Origin: Methanoculleus sp. UBA430
GTDB taxonomy: Archaea; Halobacteriota; Methanomicrobia; Methanomicrobiales; Methanoculleaceae
Reading direction: 5' to 3'
Assembly: GCF_002506585.1 (NCBI RefSeq)
Contig: NZ_DAXW01000009.1
Location: 480,422 to 544,421, forward strand
DNA: 64,000 bases
Part shown: one piece after another, positions 15,415-24,885 of the stretch
Numbering within the stretch: position 1 is the stretch's first letter
Layout: each line of letters begins with the position of its first letter
The notes under the pieces: generated by a model
What the model saw: only the letters and a program-made list of their open reading frames with translations
The model's database searches: none
What the model was told of the DNA's origin: nothing
Translations under genes and position numbers: made by a program

Positions 15415-18400
15415 TCAGGCTCCGATGGCAGCGAGCGTCTCCGCATCGGTCATGTAGATCCAGTAACCCTGCATGGGCTGCATCGGGCGTTCTTCACCGT
15501 GGCGGCCGGTGGCGCCACGGAGGATCGACACTCCGTACTCCTGGGCCTGTGTATCGAAGCCGATGAGCGTGGTCCAGTTGTCGCCGAGCGACAGCAGGGA
15601 GGTTGCCGCGGACCGGGGTTCGGTGCCGGAGAACCCGATCGCGTTCCAGCCTTTTTCGAGGTTCTTTTCGGGCGGGAGAGTCGGACCGTCGGCAGCGTAG
15701 GTGAGCGGGATCGAGTAGGTCCTGTTCGCGTAGATCCAGACCCCGTCGAGCGGCCGGAAGGTTGTCGTCGAATTGGCCATCGTCCAGCCGTTTATGCCGT
15801 CGTAGAGCAGGATCGAGTGATCGGCGGTATCGACGCCGTTAAAGATCGCAAAGGTGTTCGCGCCGTTAACGAGACGTTTCGGGGTCGAGACGAAGTTCCA
15901 GCCCGGATGAAGGGTGAGGGTGTCCGTCTCGCCCGGCTCGGTATCGCCGGAGCCGGTCACGGCGATGGTCCGCGTCGCGCTGCTGCTCCCGGCGGCGTTC
16001 GCGACCGTGAGGTTCACGGTGTAGGTGCCGGGGGCCGTGTAGGTGTGGGTCGTGTTCCGGTCGGTCGCGTTCGCGCCGTCGCCGAAGGCCCAGGACCAGG
16101 AGTCAGCACCGGTCGAGTTGTCGGTGAACGCGACGGTGAGCGGCGCCTCACCGGCGGTCACGTCGGCGGTGAAGTTCGCGATCGGGGCGGTGGCGTATTT
16201 GTCCACCTCGATGACGACTTTGTCGATCCACTTTGCCGACCAGCCTGTGGTTGCGTCTTCCCACGTACCCCAGGCCATGTAGGCATCGTAGATGCCGAAG
16301 ATGTGCAGGCCCCAGGGGTTCGTGGAGTTGTCGGCGAAGAAGATCAGGCGCATGCCCGGGAAGTAGCCGGTATCGGTGTAGCCGACGCCCTGGCCGTCAC
16401 CGCCGCCCGCGTTGTACCAGCAGAGGACGGCCGGGCCCTGGCGCGGGTGGGGGTTGTAGACCCATTCCTGCTTGAGCCCTGTTTTATAGCCGTCCCTGCT
16501 GTCCAGGCGGATAAAGTCCCTTTCGGAAGCGCCCCCGACGAGGTCGCAGATGTCCTTGATGTCGGTGCCCTTCACGGCGCCGAACCTTCCTTTGCCCTGG
16601 AAGACGCTGTTCCAGTTCTTCTCCTCCGGGTCCGGGTAGGTGTCATCGAAGATCCACCACTGGTGGTAGTAGTTCGTTACGCCGTCGCCCTGGACGGGGA
16701 GGTTCTCCTCCAGCCAGCGGTAGTCGACGGTCGTCTCGTTTAAGACGGTGCCGTTTCTGGCCACCTTTGCAACGCGCAGGGTGGTGGTCCCGATATCCCT
16801 GGGCTCGAGCACCCGGATCTGGTCGATCGGCTCGGTCTTCACAACCGTGTCGCTCCCGAAGGGGCCGGTGACGGTGAGGGTGACCGGGTAGGTGCCGACG
16901 CGGGTGTAGATGTGGACCGGGTTCTGCTCGGTCGAGGTGTTGCCGTCGCCGAAGTCCCATGCCCACCCGGTCGGGTTGCCGCCGGAGGTGTCGGTGAACC
17001 GGACGGCAAGCGGCGGCAGCCCGCCGGTCGTGTTTGCGGTGAAGTCTGCCGCCTTAGCGTTCAGCGCGATGCAGTCGGCCTCGATCGTGCTGTTGGTGCC
17101 GATGGCGTTCGTGGCGGTGAGGGTGACGGTATACCTTGCCGGGTAGGTCGCGGGAGCAGCGTAGGTGTGGACCGGGTTTTTCTCGGTCGAGGTCGCGCCG
17201 TCACCGAAGTCCCACGCCCAGGTGTCGGGGGATCCCGACGAGGTGTCGGTGAACCGGACGGTGAGCGGGGGCGAGCCCGAGGTCACGTTGGCACTGAAGG
17301 ATACGACCGGGGGCGCGGGGGGATCGCTACCGTCGATCCGCACCTCGACGACCCGGTCCGGCGCGGCGTCGGCGCTCGAAGGGAGGGTGTCGTTGTAGAC
17401 GGCGTTTGCTTCTCCCCAGCAGACCTTCATGTCGGTGTTGCCGAAGACGTGCCGGCCATCAGGGTTCGTGGAGGTGTCGGCGAAGAAGACGAGGCGCAGG
17501 CTGGAGGTGTAGTCTGCTGCGTCGCCGTCGTACCAGCGGAGAACTGCCGGACCCTGCCTGGGGTTGGGCTCGTAGATCGTTGCATACGGGTAGGCGATCG
17601 CGGCGCCGCCGGAGGTGTTGACGGTGACGGTGTCGCCTGCGCTCGCGCCGCCGACGTAATCGCAGATGTCGGCGAGATCGGTGCCCCTGACCGCACCGAT
17701 GTCGATGAAGTTGACGGTCTCTTCGGGGTTCCAGGGGTTGTACTGTTTATACGGATACCTCTCCTTCCAGGCCGCTTCGGTGATCGGGCCCTGGTGATAG
17801 TAGCGGGTGACGCCGTCTCCCTGGACCGGGAGGTTTGCCTCCAGCCAGCTGCGGTCGACCGTCTTTTGGTTCAGGATGGTTATTCCGTCGTTTGCGTACT
17901 TCACGATGCGGAGTTCGGCGGCGTCGCCGCCGTCTCCTCCGGACCCGGCCGCCTCAATCCCGCTCATCTCTTTTGTGTCGCTCCCTGCCGCGTTCGTGGC
18001 GGTGAGGGTGACGGTGTAGGTGCCGGGGGCGGTGTAGGTGTGGGTCGGGTTCTTCCCGGTGGAGGTGTTGCCGTCGCCGAAGTCCCATTCCCACGCGGTC
18101 GCGACGGGCATGGAGGTGTCGTTGAACGTGACGGCAAAGGGCACCGTACCGCTCGTCACGTTCGCGGTGAAGTTTGCAACCGGGGGTTCGGGATCGTCCT
18201 GGCTGTAAACCCTGACCTGGCTGACCCACTTGGGGGAGGCTCCGGCAGTCGAGGGGTAGTCGCCGCCGTAGCACCAGTATTTTTCATCCCAGCACTCTTT
18301 CATGTCGGTGTTGCCGAAGACGTGCCAGCCCCAGGGGTTTGAGGAGGTGTCGGCGAAGAAGATCATCCGCATGCCGACGGTGTAGCCGGTGTCCGGGTAG

Positions 18401-18948
18401 CCCTGGCCCTGCGGGTCCTGCGCGTCGGGGCCGGAGCCGTTGCCGCTGTACCAGCAGAGGACGGCCGGGCCCTGGCGCGCGTCGGGGTCGTAGATTATCG
18501 AATACGGGTAGTTCTTTGAAAAACCGTCGCTGCTGCGTATATTGATCGCGTCTCCTTCTCCGGCGCCGCCGATGTAGTTGCAGATGTCCCGGAGGTCGGT
18601 CCCCATGACCGCTCCGAAGTCCGCCTTGTAGAGGACGCTCATCCGGACGTCCTCGCCCGGGTTCCAGCCGTCGTACGCTTCATCGGGGTGGACCTTCTCC
18701 CACTCCCCTTCGAAGACCGGGCCCTGGTGGTAGTAGCGGGTGACGCCGTCTCCCTGGATCGGGAGGTTTGCCTCCAGCCAGTGGTAGTCGACGGTCGTCT
18801 CGTTCAGAACGGTCAATTTGTCGTTTGCATACTTTGCGATACGGAGTTCGGTGGTGTTGTAGTTTGCCGCCGCTACCGGCGCCGAGAGCACGGCGGCGGC
18901 CAGCAGCAACACCATGAGCGTGATAATTACCTGTCTTGATTGTTTCAT
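15415..18948 (-). CDS. Secreted protein with three SUOX-like domains, four PKD domains and a GWN/GYW C-terminal domain
   Basis: A 1177-residue surface protein: signal peptide, SUOX-like A (27-249), PKD (255-334), SUOX-like B (341-541), two PKD (548-713), SUOX-like C (719-916), PKD (921-999), then a C-terminal domain (1006-1177). The last domain carries HPGWNFVSTPKRL, GWNAIGFSGTEP and GYWIYMT, has no membrane helix, and is shared with the 24845 gene. Domain B is the most divergent, with RWYDG where the others have CWYSG. ATG at 18948 is preceded by the same leader as the 10551 gene; the frame is open from 19110. It lies ten bases upstream of the phosphatase-like gene, so the two are probably co-transcribed. 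Confidence 0.85.
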   Translation of the reverse strand: MKQSRQVIITLMVLLLAAAVLSAPVAAANYNTTELRIAKYANDKLTVLNETTVDYHWLEANLPIQGDGVTRYYHQGPVFEGEWEKVHPDEAYDGWNPGEDVRMSVLYKADFGAVMGTDLRDICNYIGGAGEGDAINIRSSDGFSKNYPYSIIYDPDARQGPAVLCWYSGNGSGPDAQDPQGQGYPDTGYTVGMRMIFFADTSSNPWGWHVFGNTDMKECWDEKYWCYGGDYPSTAGASPKWVSQVRVYSQDDPEPPVANFTANVTSGTVPFAVTFNDTSMPVATAWEWDFGDGNTSTGKNPTHTYTAPGTYTVTLTATNAAGSDTKEMSGIEAAGSGGDGGDAAELRIVKYANDGITILNQKTVDRSWLEANLPVQGDGVTRYYHQGPITEAAWKERYPYKQYNPWNPEETVNFIDIGAVRGTDLADICDYVGGASAGDTVTVNTSGGAAIAYPYATIYEPNPRQGPAVLRWYDGDAADYTSSLRLVFFADTSTNPDGRHVFGNTDMKVCWGEANAVYNDTLPSSADAAPDRVVEVRIDGSDPPAPPVVSFSANVTSGSPPLTVRFTDTSSGSPDTWAWDFGDGATSTEKNPVHTYAAPATYPARYTVTLTATNAIGTNSTIEADCIALNAKAADFTANTTGGLPPLAVRFTDTSGGNPTGWAWDFGDGNTSTEQNPVHIYTRVGTYPVTLTVTGPFGSDTVVKTEPIDQIRVLEPRDIGTTTLRVAKVARNGTVLNETTVDYRWLEENLPVQGDGVTNYYHQWWIFDDTYPDPEEKNWNSVFQGKGRFGAVKGTDIKDICDLVGGASERDFIRLDSRDGYKTGLKQEWVYNPHPRQGPAVLCWYNAGGGDGQGVGYTDTGYFPGMRLIFFADNSTNPWGLHIFGIYDAYMAWGTWEDATTGWSAKWIDKVVIEVDKYATAPIANFTADVTAGEAPLTVAFTDNSTGADSWSWAFGDGANATDRNTTHTYTAPGTYTVNLTVANAAGSSSATRTIAVTGSGDTEPGETDTLTLHPGWNFVSTPKRLVNGANTFAIFNGVDTADHSILLYDGINGWTMANSTTTFRPLDGVWIYANRTYSIPLTYAADGPTLPPEKNLEKGWNAIGFSGTEPRSAATSLLSLGDNWTTLIGFDTQAQEYGVSILRGATGRHGEERPMQPMQGYWIYMTDAETLAAIGA

Positions 18949-19084
18949 GGGATTCAACTCGCGTTTTCGATTTTTCTCCGGGTTTTCGATGGTCCTACGT
19001 TCGTGCGGAGATCCTGCCCCGGTAGATCCGTCCGGTCGCGGCGACCGGGACCGCGCAACCCGGAAAAATACAAAAAGAGGGGCA

Positions 19085-20113
19085 TCATTGCTTCCCTCTG
19101 AGATACACAAGGCCTCCGATGACGGCGCCGATCAGGAGCACCGCCCCGATACCGGCGAGCGGCCAGGACGGTTCCCCGGGCGAAACGGTCTGCTGCGGTT
19201 CCGGTGCCGCCGTCGTCTCCGGGACGGTCCAGGCCAGGGCATAGATGCTGAAGTGCCCGACCTCTGCGGTGATCGTCCGCGTGGCGGGGTCCACGGTTGC
19301 GGCAATCTCCTGCCATGCCTTCGAGGCGGGGTTGTACCACATCACCGAGAGCGTCGCGCCGTCGCCGATCCCTGCCCACTCTTCCGCGGAGAGGGTGTAG
19401 GTGAGGACGGCCGGCGGGTCGAACGTGGCCCCTGCAGGGCCGCAGTCGAGGGCGACGGCAACCGTCGTTCCCGGCGGCGCTGCCGGGACTTCGGCTGCAG
19501 CGACCTTGCTGCAGGTCACCTCGCCGAGCGGGTTGCCGTCGGCGTCAAGGGCGGCGGTGCCCTCCCGGATCGTCACGGCGCCGGTCCCGTCAGCGGTCCT
19601 GACAGTCACGGTGCCGGCCGCAGACGTGGCAAGGGAGGCCTGCCCGGGGGTCTGCACCGCGGTGGCGGTCGGCGTGTACCGGGTCCCGGTGCTGCTGCCG
19701 CCACTGCCTGAAGTGTCGATGTCGGTATCGCTGCCGGTGCCGCTGCTCCCCGCGACGCTCAGGTCAAGGACCGTCACTACCGCGGGCGTGAATACCACGG
19801 TCTCCTGGGCGGCGACCCCGTCGACGTAGAACGTGATCGTCTCTCCCGCCCGGTCTTCAGTTGTCTTCACGAGCAGCCGGCTCGTTTTGGACGGATCGGG
19901 ATCGCCGTATCTTCCGGCTTCCACCACCTCCACCGAGCCGTACTCGGTACCCCCGATCGTCGCCGTGATCACGGTCCCGGCGGGTGCGGGGGAGCCGCCA
20001 ATCATCACGCCCCCGTAGAGCTCCTGGGGTATCGCAGGGGTGCCCCCGGCCGCCGCCGCACCGGCGACGAGGCCGAGGAGGAGGAGCACTGTGATACCCG
20101 GTCGTATTCCCAT
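19085..20113 (-). CDS. Anchored surface protein, short paralogue of the 15404 gene's N-terminus
   Basis: A 342-residue protein with a signal peptide (MGIRPGITVLLLLGLVAGA). A module nearly the same as that at the start of the phosphatase-like protein follows (LYGGVMIGGSPAPAGT, then EAGRYGDPD), then a Ser/Thr/Gly linker, a beta-rich region (GTTVAVALDCGPAG, GHFSIYAL) and a C-terminal membrane helix. The middle resembles the tail part of PGF-pre-PGF-type domains. ATG at 20113 gives a clean signal peptide but its Shine-Dalgarno is adjacent. ATG at 20206 has GGTGAT at ideal spacing but adds sequence I interpret as paralogue remnant. Function unknown. Confidence 0.7.
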   Translation of the reverse strand: MGIRPGITVLLLLGLVAGAAAAGGTPAIPQELYGGVMIGGSPAPAGTVITATIGGTEYGSVEVVEAGRYGDPDPSKTSRLLVKTTEDRAGETITFYVDGVAAQETVVFTPAVVTVLDLSVAGSSGTGSDTDIDTSGSGGSSTGTRYTPTATAVQTPGQASLATSAAGTVTVRTADGTGAVTIREGTAALDADGNPLGEVTCSKVAAAEVPAAPPGTTVAVALDCGPAGATFDPPAVLTYTLSAEEWAGIGDGATLSVMWYNPASKAWQEIAATVDPATRTITAEVGHFSIYALAWTVPETTAAPEPQQTVSPGEPSWPLAGIGAVLLIGAVIGGLVYLRGKQ

Positions 20114-20209
20114 CCTCCCCGCCTCTTTCCGCCGATGGCAGCGGGCGTGTCCGTCCCGGGCGAGCAGGCCAGGTAGCATGGCCGGATGCAAGTAGCTGTT
20201 TTTCATCAT
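20114..20209 (-). pseudogene. Remnant: start of a 24845-like gene joined to a GWN/GYW-type 3' end
   Basis: GGTGAT plus ATGATGAAA and the frame MKNSYLHPAMLPGLL match the site and signal peptide of the intact gene at 24845 (MKAYLPLAIVLGLL). The following bases, CGCTGCCATCGG within GACGGACACGCCCG, match the last codons of the gene ending at 15415 (GATGCGGAGACGCTCGCTGCCATCGG is the intact form). The middle is missing. This looks like internal deletion of a whole paralogue, leaving both ends. It may now serve as an N-terminal extension of the 20113 gene. Confidence 0.5.
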
Positions 20210-20241
20210 ATCACCTGAATGAAGAACCAGAAGGTCGGGAG

Positions 20242-20386
20242 TCAGCGAGGTGACGGCTCACCGCGGTCGCCATAGCGCCTCGTCGCCGTTACCTCGACCG
20301 TCGCTGCCGCAAGGAGCACCAGGACGATGGCCGGGCAGCAGGCTGCCGGAAATCGCCCTCGCTTTTGGGAATACGTCGCGTCTCAT
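20242..20386 (-). pseudogene. Frameshifted, truncated 5' remnant of a 26064-like gene
   Basis: From ATG at 20386 the frame reads MRRDVFPKARAI, matching MKRDVFPKVRAI of the intact gene at 26064. After a one-base shift near 20350 it continues AACCPAIVLVLLAAATVEVTATRRYGD and then stops at 20242. The intact paralogue has AACCLIIALVFLAA and VTKYCD at these positions. Only the signal peptide and first strand remain. Confidence 0.7.
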
Positions 20387-20658
20387 GCAATAACTCCCGG
20401 AAGCCGGGCCCTACGGCAGGCCGGCCTGGTTAGAGATCAATTACATGTCCTAAACTTAAGCATTGTGTTAAATATTTTTCGTTTACGGCACATGATATAC
20501 GATAAGGGTTATGCACGGCACCCGGAACAGGGAAACCGGGGCGCCGGATCCGTGATGGTGCACGTGTTCCCCGATCGCTGTTTTCGCCTTCGTGGTTGCG
20601 CAACTCCCCTCCGATCCCGCGGACCCGCTCTAAACCGAAAACGGTCCCGCACCCACCG
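20311..20658 (-). repeat. Direct repeat R1, copy A (leader and 5' end of 26064-type gene)
   Basis: About 350 bases align with 25990-26340 in the same orientation. Shared blocks are GCAGCAGGCTGCCGG, CTTTTGGGAA, GAGATCAATCACAT-like, AACTTAAGC, GTTAAATATTTTTCG, GGGGCGCCGGATCCGTGATGG and TTTTCGCCTTCG. The similarity runs from the coding start across the promoter region. On the minus strand AAAAATATTTAAC near 20468-20480 is the probable TATA box. Confidence 0.75.
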
Positions 20659-20894
20659 GAGAACGCCGGACGCCGGGGCTCCCGGTACGCGCGGACCTCC
20701 GGGCGGCTATAACGGGTTTCAGTCGTCCACGATCGGCGTTTCGCTCAACAAAAGCCACTGCGGGCGTTGCCGGTCACGAAGCAGATCGACGAAAAACATA
20801 AAACCCGATCTTTCTTTCCGGGGCGGACGTGCAGGGGGGGAGGGGGTGCCTCCCCCGGCCGGAGAGGACCGTGCACGTACCCAATCTCAACGCT
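20659..20894. other. Gene-less spacer
   Basis: GC-rich sequence between repeat copy A and the 3' end of the large beta-helix gene. I see no gene, tRNA or clear hairpin. Confidence 0.5.
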
Positions 20895-23800
20895 CTATCC
20901 GCTGATGGCGGCGAGGGTGTCCGGCCGGGTCATGTAGATCCAGTAGCCCTGCGTGGGCTGCATCCGCCGTGTCTCACTTGCCGAGGTCCGGATGATCCCG
21001 GCCTCGTACCGCTGGTCGACCGCGTCGTAGCCGATCAGGGTGGCCCAGCGGTCGCCGAGCGACAGCAGGGAGGTTGCCGCGGACAGGGGTTCGGTGCCGG
21101 AGAACCCGATCGCGTTCCAGCCCTTGCCGAGGTCCTTCGTGGGCGGGAGGTCGGGGGCGCCGGAGGCGAAGGCGAGCGGGATCTCGTAGGTTCCGTTCGC
21201 GTAGATCCAGACCGCGTCGAGCGGCCGGAAGGTGTCGGCCGGACCCATCATTTTCCAGTCGTACTCGAGCCCGTCGTAGAGCAGGATCGTGTGGGCGGCG
21301 GTGTCGACGTCATTGAAGATCGCATAGGTGTTCGCACCGTCGGCGAGGCGCTTCGGGGTCGAGACGAAGTTCCAGCCCCGCTGGAGGACGATGGTGTCCG
21401 TCTCCCCTTCGGCGGCCTCGGTCACGGCGATGGTCTTCGCCACGCTGTCGTTCCCGGCGGCGTTCGCGACCGTGAGGGCCACGGTGTAGGTGCCGGGAGC
21501 GGTGTAGACGTGCTCCGGGTCCTGTTCGGCGGAGGACGCACCGTCGCCGAAGGTCCAGGACCAGGAGGTCGGGGTGTTGGTCGACCGATCGGTGAACTGC
21601 ACCGCGAGCGGGGCGTCGCCGGACGTGGTGCTCGCATCAAAGCCGGCGACCGGTGCGTCCGCGGGTTCGGAGTCAACGATGTTGAGCGTGGTGACGATCA
21701 CGTACCGGGCGCCGCTCGGGTCGGAGTTGACGACGTTGTAGTCGCCGTAGACCGTGTAGATGGTGGTGCCGTTTGCGAGGACGACGTTCGGGTCGTACTT
21801 CGTTGCGGCAGAGGTCATGCCGTCGAAGGACCGCCAGGCAAGGTCCGCCGTCGCGTTCTGGACGTTCGGGTAGCAGACCCCCTCGGGGGTGGTGATGTCC
21901 GTCAGCGAGTAGGTCGGGATCGGCTTCGAACTCTTCCAGAGGTCGAAGATGAAGCCGCTCGCGTTCAGCATGCCGCCGACGCTGGTTGCCGGGATCTCGA
22001 TGTAATCCTCACCGGGCGTGTAGCCCCCGGAGCGCGGGGAGATGGCGGCCATGATCGTGCTGCCGTCAACGATATCGACCGTGCCCTGGTACAGGACGAT
22101 GTAGGGAAGGTCCGAGTCGACGATGGTGATCCCGGTCGATGCTTCGGCCGAGCCGACATCGTTTGCCACGGTCAGGGTGATGGTGTAGTTGCCGGCCGTC
22201 GTGTAGGTGTAGTCGGTGGTCTTCCCGGTGACGGTATCGCCGTTGCCGAGGTCCCAGGTGTAGGTGAGGTTGTCGCCGGTCGCGGTTGCCGCAAGGTGCA
22301 CCGGGGCGCCGACGGCATAACTGCTGTTCGATAACGGGGAGATGATCGTCACGCCGGACGGGGTGCCATCCCCGCTGGGCCGGGTCGGCAGGAGGGTGAC
22401 GTTGAGTTCGACGACGTAGGTCGAGTTCTCGACCGACGGGAGGTCCCACCAGCCGAACTGGCTCAGGTCGCCGTACCAGATGTAGTAGGCGCCGGATCCG
22501 GTGATGTAGCCGTTCAAGGCTTTCTTGAACTTCTTGTCATCACCGGTCCCGAGGGTCTCGTAGAACTTCCACTTGTAGTCGTCGCCGAAGTTCCGGGTCG
22601 GGTAGGTGACGCCGTCGATGGTGAGGGTCAGGAGCGGCTTTCTGTCGCCGTAGCCCGCGTCGTTGTCGGCGTAGGTGTAGGTGTACCCGGCGGCGGCGAG
22701 GATGTTGAAGAACGTGTTGCCGCCGTAACTGACGCCGTCGACGACGATCGGCTCGTCGGCGTAGACCGTGACGGAGGTGTTGAAGACGATCGGCTCCGGT
22801 TTCGTGATGACAATACCGATCTCTGCCGAGGAGCTCCCGTGCTCGTTGCTCACCGTCAGGTTGACGGTGTAGGTGCCGGCCCTGCCGTAGGTGTAGGTGA
22901 CGTCCTGACCGGTGGCGTTGCCGCCGTCGCCGGTCTCCCAGGTGTAGGTGAGGTTGGCGCCGACGGCGGTTGCCGCGAACTGAACCGGAAGGCCGATCTC
23001 ATGGGTGCTGCCCGGGGCCGGGGAGGTGATCGTCACGTCGGATGGAGTCGCCGGAGCGGGCTCGACGAAGACGATGGTTCCGTTCCGCCACGGGCCCGTC
23101 CACGGACCCATGATGGGGTAGTTGTCGTAGCGGTCGGTGTTCGTGTACTTGTCGTGGCCTATGAACACGGGGGTGTCGCCGATGCCGTTGCCGTCGGCGT
23201 CGATGCCGGTGTAGCCGCTGTAGTAGTTGCCGACGTAGCCGGTGTACCCGACACCGTTGTAGGTGTAGGCGACCTCCTCAGGCGAGTGACAGATGTCTTC
23301 GCCGAGGCACTGGACGCTGCCGACGAAGGTGTTGGCCCAGATGTAGTTGTCGTGGACGTTGTCTTTCGCGCAGATCTGGTCGGCGTTGCCGGTGCAGGTG
23401 TTGTTGTAGACAAAGTTGCCGCAGGCGTCGTCCCTGAGGCTGATGCCGCGCTTGGTGTTGCCGTGGCAGGAGTTCTCGGTGATCGTGCAGTTAGTGGCGT
23501 TGCCGCCGAGGTGGATGCCGTTGTAGCACCCGCCGCCGCAGTCGTTGCCGATGATCAGGCAGTCGTCGTAGCCGACGCTCTCGATCGAGGCGACGTGTTC
23601 GTTGGTCGGGCCGCGGGTCGTAAAGCCCCTGACGGCGATGCCGTCTGCCCTGAGGTCGAAGACCGGCTTCGCGGGCACGGCGGCGGTGACGGTGACGCTC
23701 GCCGGGCCGTTCTCGGTCATGAGGGTCAGGGCCCTGTCGACGAGCACGTTCTCGGTGTAGGCGCCGTCCTTCACGACGATGGTGTCGCCCGCAGCGGCGG

Positions 23801-24845
23801 CGTCGACCGCCGCCTGGATGGCGGCGTAGTCCCCGCCCTCACCGACGTACCAGGTCTTCGGTTCGGGAGCCGGACTGGCGATGACCCCGTCCTCCCACGC
23901 TCCCGCTAAGGGTGCGTGGTCGGTGCCGAGACCGGACGGGAGGACGTGGGGTGTGTCGAGGATGCCGTCGCCGTCGGCGTCGGACGCGGCGTAGCTCGAC
24001 CAGAAGTTGCCGACGAAGTCAGTGTGCTCGACGCCGTCGTAGGTGTAGGTGACGGGGGCGGTGGTGTTCCAGGAGATGTTAACCGGGGCGGTGGTGCCAG
24101 CGTGGAGAGCGACACCGGAGACGTTGTTGTTTTGGTGGATCCGGTTGTTCTCACCAGCGTCACGGAAGTAGAAGGCGTTTCCGTTGCAGGTACTGTCGAA
24201 GGTGTTTCCGGCGATGGTATTATTGGTGGTCGTTGTGTCTCTGAGGGTGATGATCCCCTCTGTAGATGTGACGTTGATGAACGTGTTATTGATAATGTTG
24301 CAGTCTGTCGCATCCCTCAGTCGAAGGATAAAAGCAGGGGCTCCAAATTCATTTCCTATCGCATCTATAATCGTATTGTTCTCAAATGTGATATTGGAAC
24401 CTTTCGGCGACATCCGATCCGTCATTCCAATTATCATACAGTTCCGGATAATCGAATCCGATGCAGGACCATAATTTCCTAACTTAATAACACTACCCGG
24501 GTTGACGAAGGTGAACCCGTCAAGGATCGTCCCTGTGGCATCTTGACTGCTGTCAGACGGCACCCTGGGACCTTCGCCCCCATTACAATCCAGGATAACC
24601 AATTCGTCACCTGGAAGGGCCTGAATGGTCAGGTGTGGTTTCCCAACCTCAAACCGCGAATATGTCCCGGGCAGGACGTAGATTGTATCGCCGGACGAAG
24701 CGGCGTCGACTGCCGACTGAATAGTTGTATAATCTGTTATGTTGGCATCGTTGCTGACGTAGAGGGTCGCCGGGATCGTCGCCGATACTGGGAACACAAT
24801 ACAGAGCAAACCAAGTACAATGGCAAGAGGTAGGTATGCTTTCAT
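20895..24845 (-). CDS. Giant secreted beta-helix protein with PKD, DUF4430-like and GWN/GYW modules
   Basis: A 1316-residue protein: signal peptide (1-21), two NosD/pectate-lyase-like right-handed beta-helix blocks (about 22-315 and 332-588; repeats such as NCTITENSCHGN), PKD (601-681), DUF4430-like (685-818), PKD (831-908), an unrecognised beta-rich module (911-1061), PKD (1063-1143) and the C-terminal GWN/GYW domain (1148-1316). The 601-818 segment is nearly identical to 678-891 of the phosphatase-like protein. GGTGAT lies three bases before ATG 24845. Beta-helix blocks in archaeal surface proteins often bind or modify carbohydrate, but no catalytic set is evident here. It lies 40 bases downstream of the 26064 gene, so probably one operon. 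Confidence 0.85.
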   Translation of the reverse strand: MKAYLPLAIVLGLLCIVFPVSATIPATLYVSNDANITDYTTIQSAVDAASSGDTIYVLPGTYSRFEVGKPHLTIQALPGDELVILDCNGGEGPRVPSDSSQDATGTILDGFTFVNPGSVIKLGNYGPASDSIIRNCMIIGMTDRMSPKGSNITFENNTIIDAIGNEFGAPAFILRLRDATDCNIINNTFINVTSTEGIITLRDTTTTNNTIAGNTFDSTCNGNAFYFRDAGENNRIHQNNNVSGVALHAGTTAPVNISWNTTAPVTYTYDGVEHTDFVGNFWSSYAASDADGDGILDTPHVLPSGLGTDHAPLAGAWEDGVIASPAPEPKTWYVGEGGDYAAIQAAVDAAAAGDTIVVKDGAYTENVLVDRALTLMTENGPASVTVTAAVPAKPVFDLRADGIAVRGFTTRGPTNEHVASIESVGYDDCLIIGNDCGGGCYNGIHLGGNATNCTITENSCHGNTKRGISLRDDACGNFVYNNTCTGNADQICAKDNVHDNYIWANTFVGSVQCLGEDICHSPEEVAYTYNGVGYTGYVGNYYSGYTGIDADGNGIGDTPVFIGHDKYTNTDRYDNYPIMGPWTGPWRNGTIVFVEPAPATPSDVTITSPAPGSTHEIGLPVQFAATAVGANLTYTWETGDGGNATGQDVTYTYGRAGTYTVNLTVSNEHGSSSAEIGIVITKPEPIVFNTSVTVYADEPIVVDGVSYGGNTFFNILAAAGYTYTYADNDAGYGDRKPLLTLTIDGVTYPTRNFGDDYKWKFYETLGTGDDKKFKKALNGYITGSGAYYIWYGDLSQFGWWDLPSVENSTYVVELNVTLLPTRPSGDGTPSGVTIISPLSNSSYAVGAPVHLAATATGDNLTYTWDLGNGDTVTGKTTDYTYTTAGNYTITLTVANDVGSAEASTGITIVDSDLPYIVLYQGTVDIVDGSTIMAAISPRSGGYTPGEDYIEIPATSVGGMLNASGFIFDLWKSSKPIPTYSLTDITTPEGVCYPNVQNATADLAWRSFDGMTSAATKYDPNVVLANGTTIYTVYGDYNVVNSDPSGARYVIVTTLNIVDSEPADAPVAGFDASTTSGDAPLAVQFTDRSTNTPTSWSWTFGDGASSAEQDPEHVYTAPGTYTVALTVANAAGNDSVAKTIAVTEAAEGETDTIVLQRGWNFVSTPKRLADGANTYAIFNDVDTAAHTILLYDGLEYDWKMMGPADTFRPLDAVWIYANGTYEIPLAFASGAPDLPPTKDLGKGWNAIGFSGTEPLSAATSLLSLGDRWATLIGYDAVDQRYEAGIIRTSASETRRMQPTQGYWIYMTRPDTLAAISG

Positions 24846-24885
24846 TATATCACCTATAATTGGAAAAATGGTTAGAGTTGGTTGA

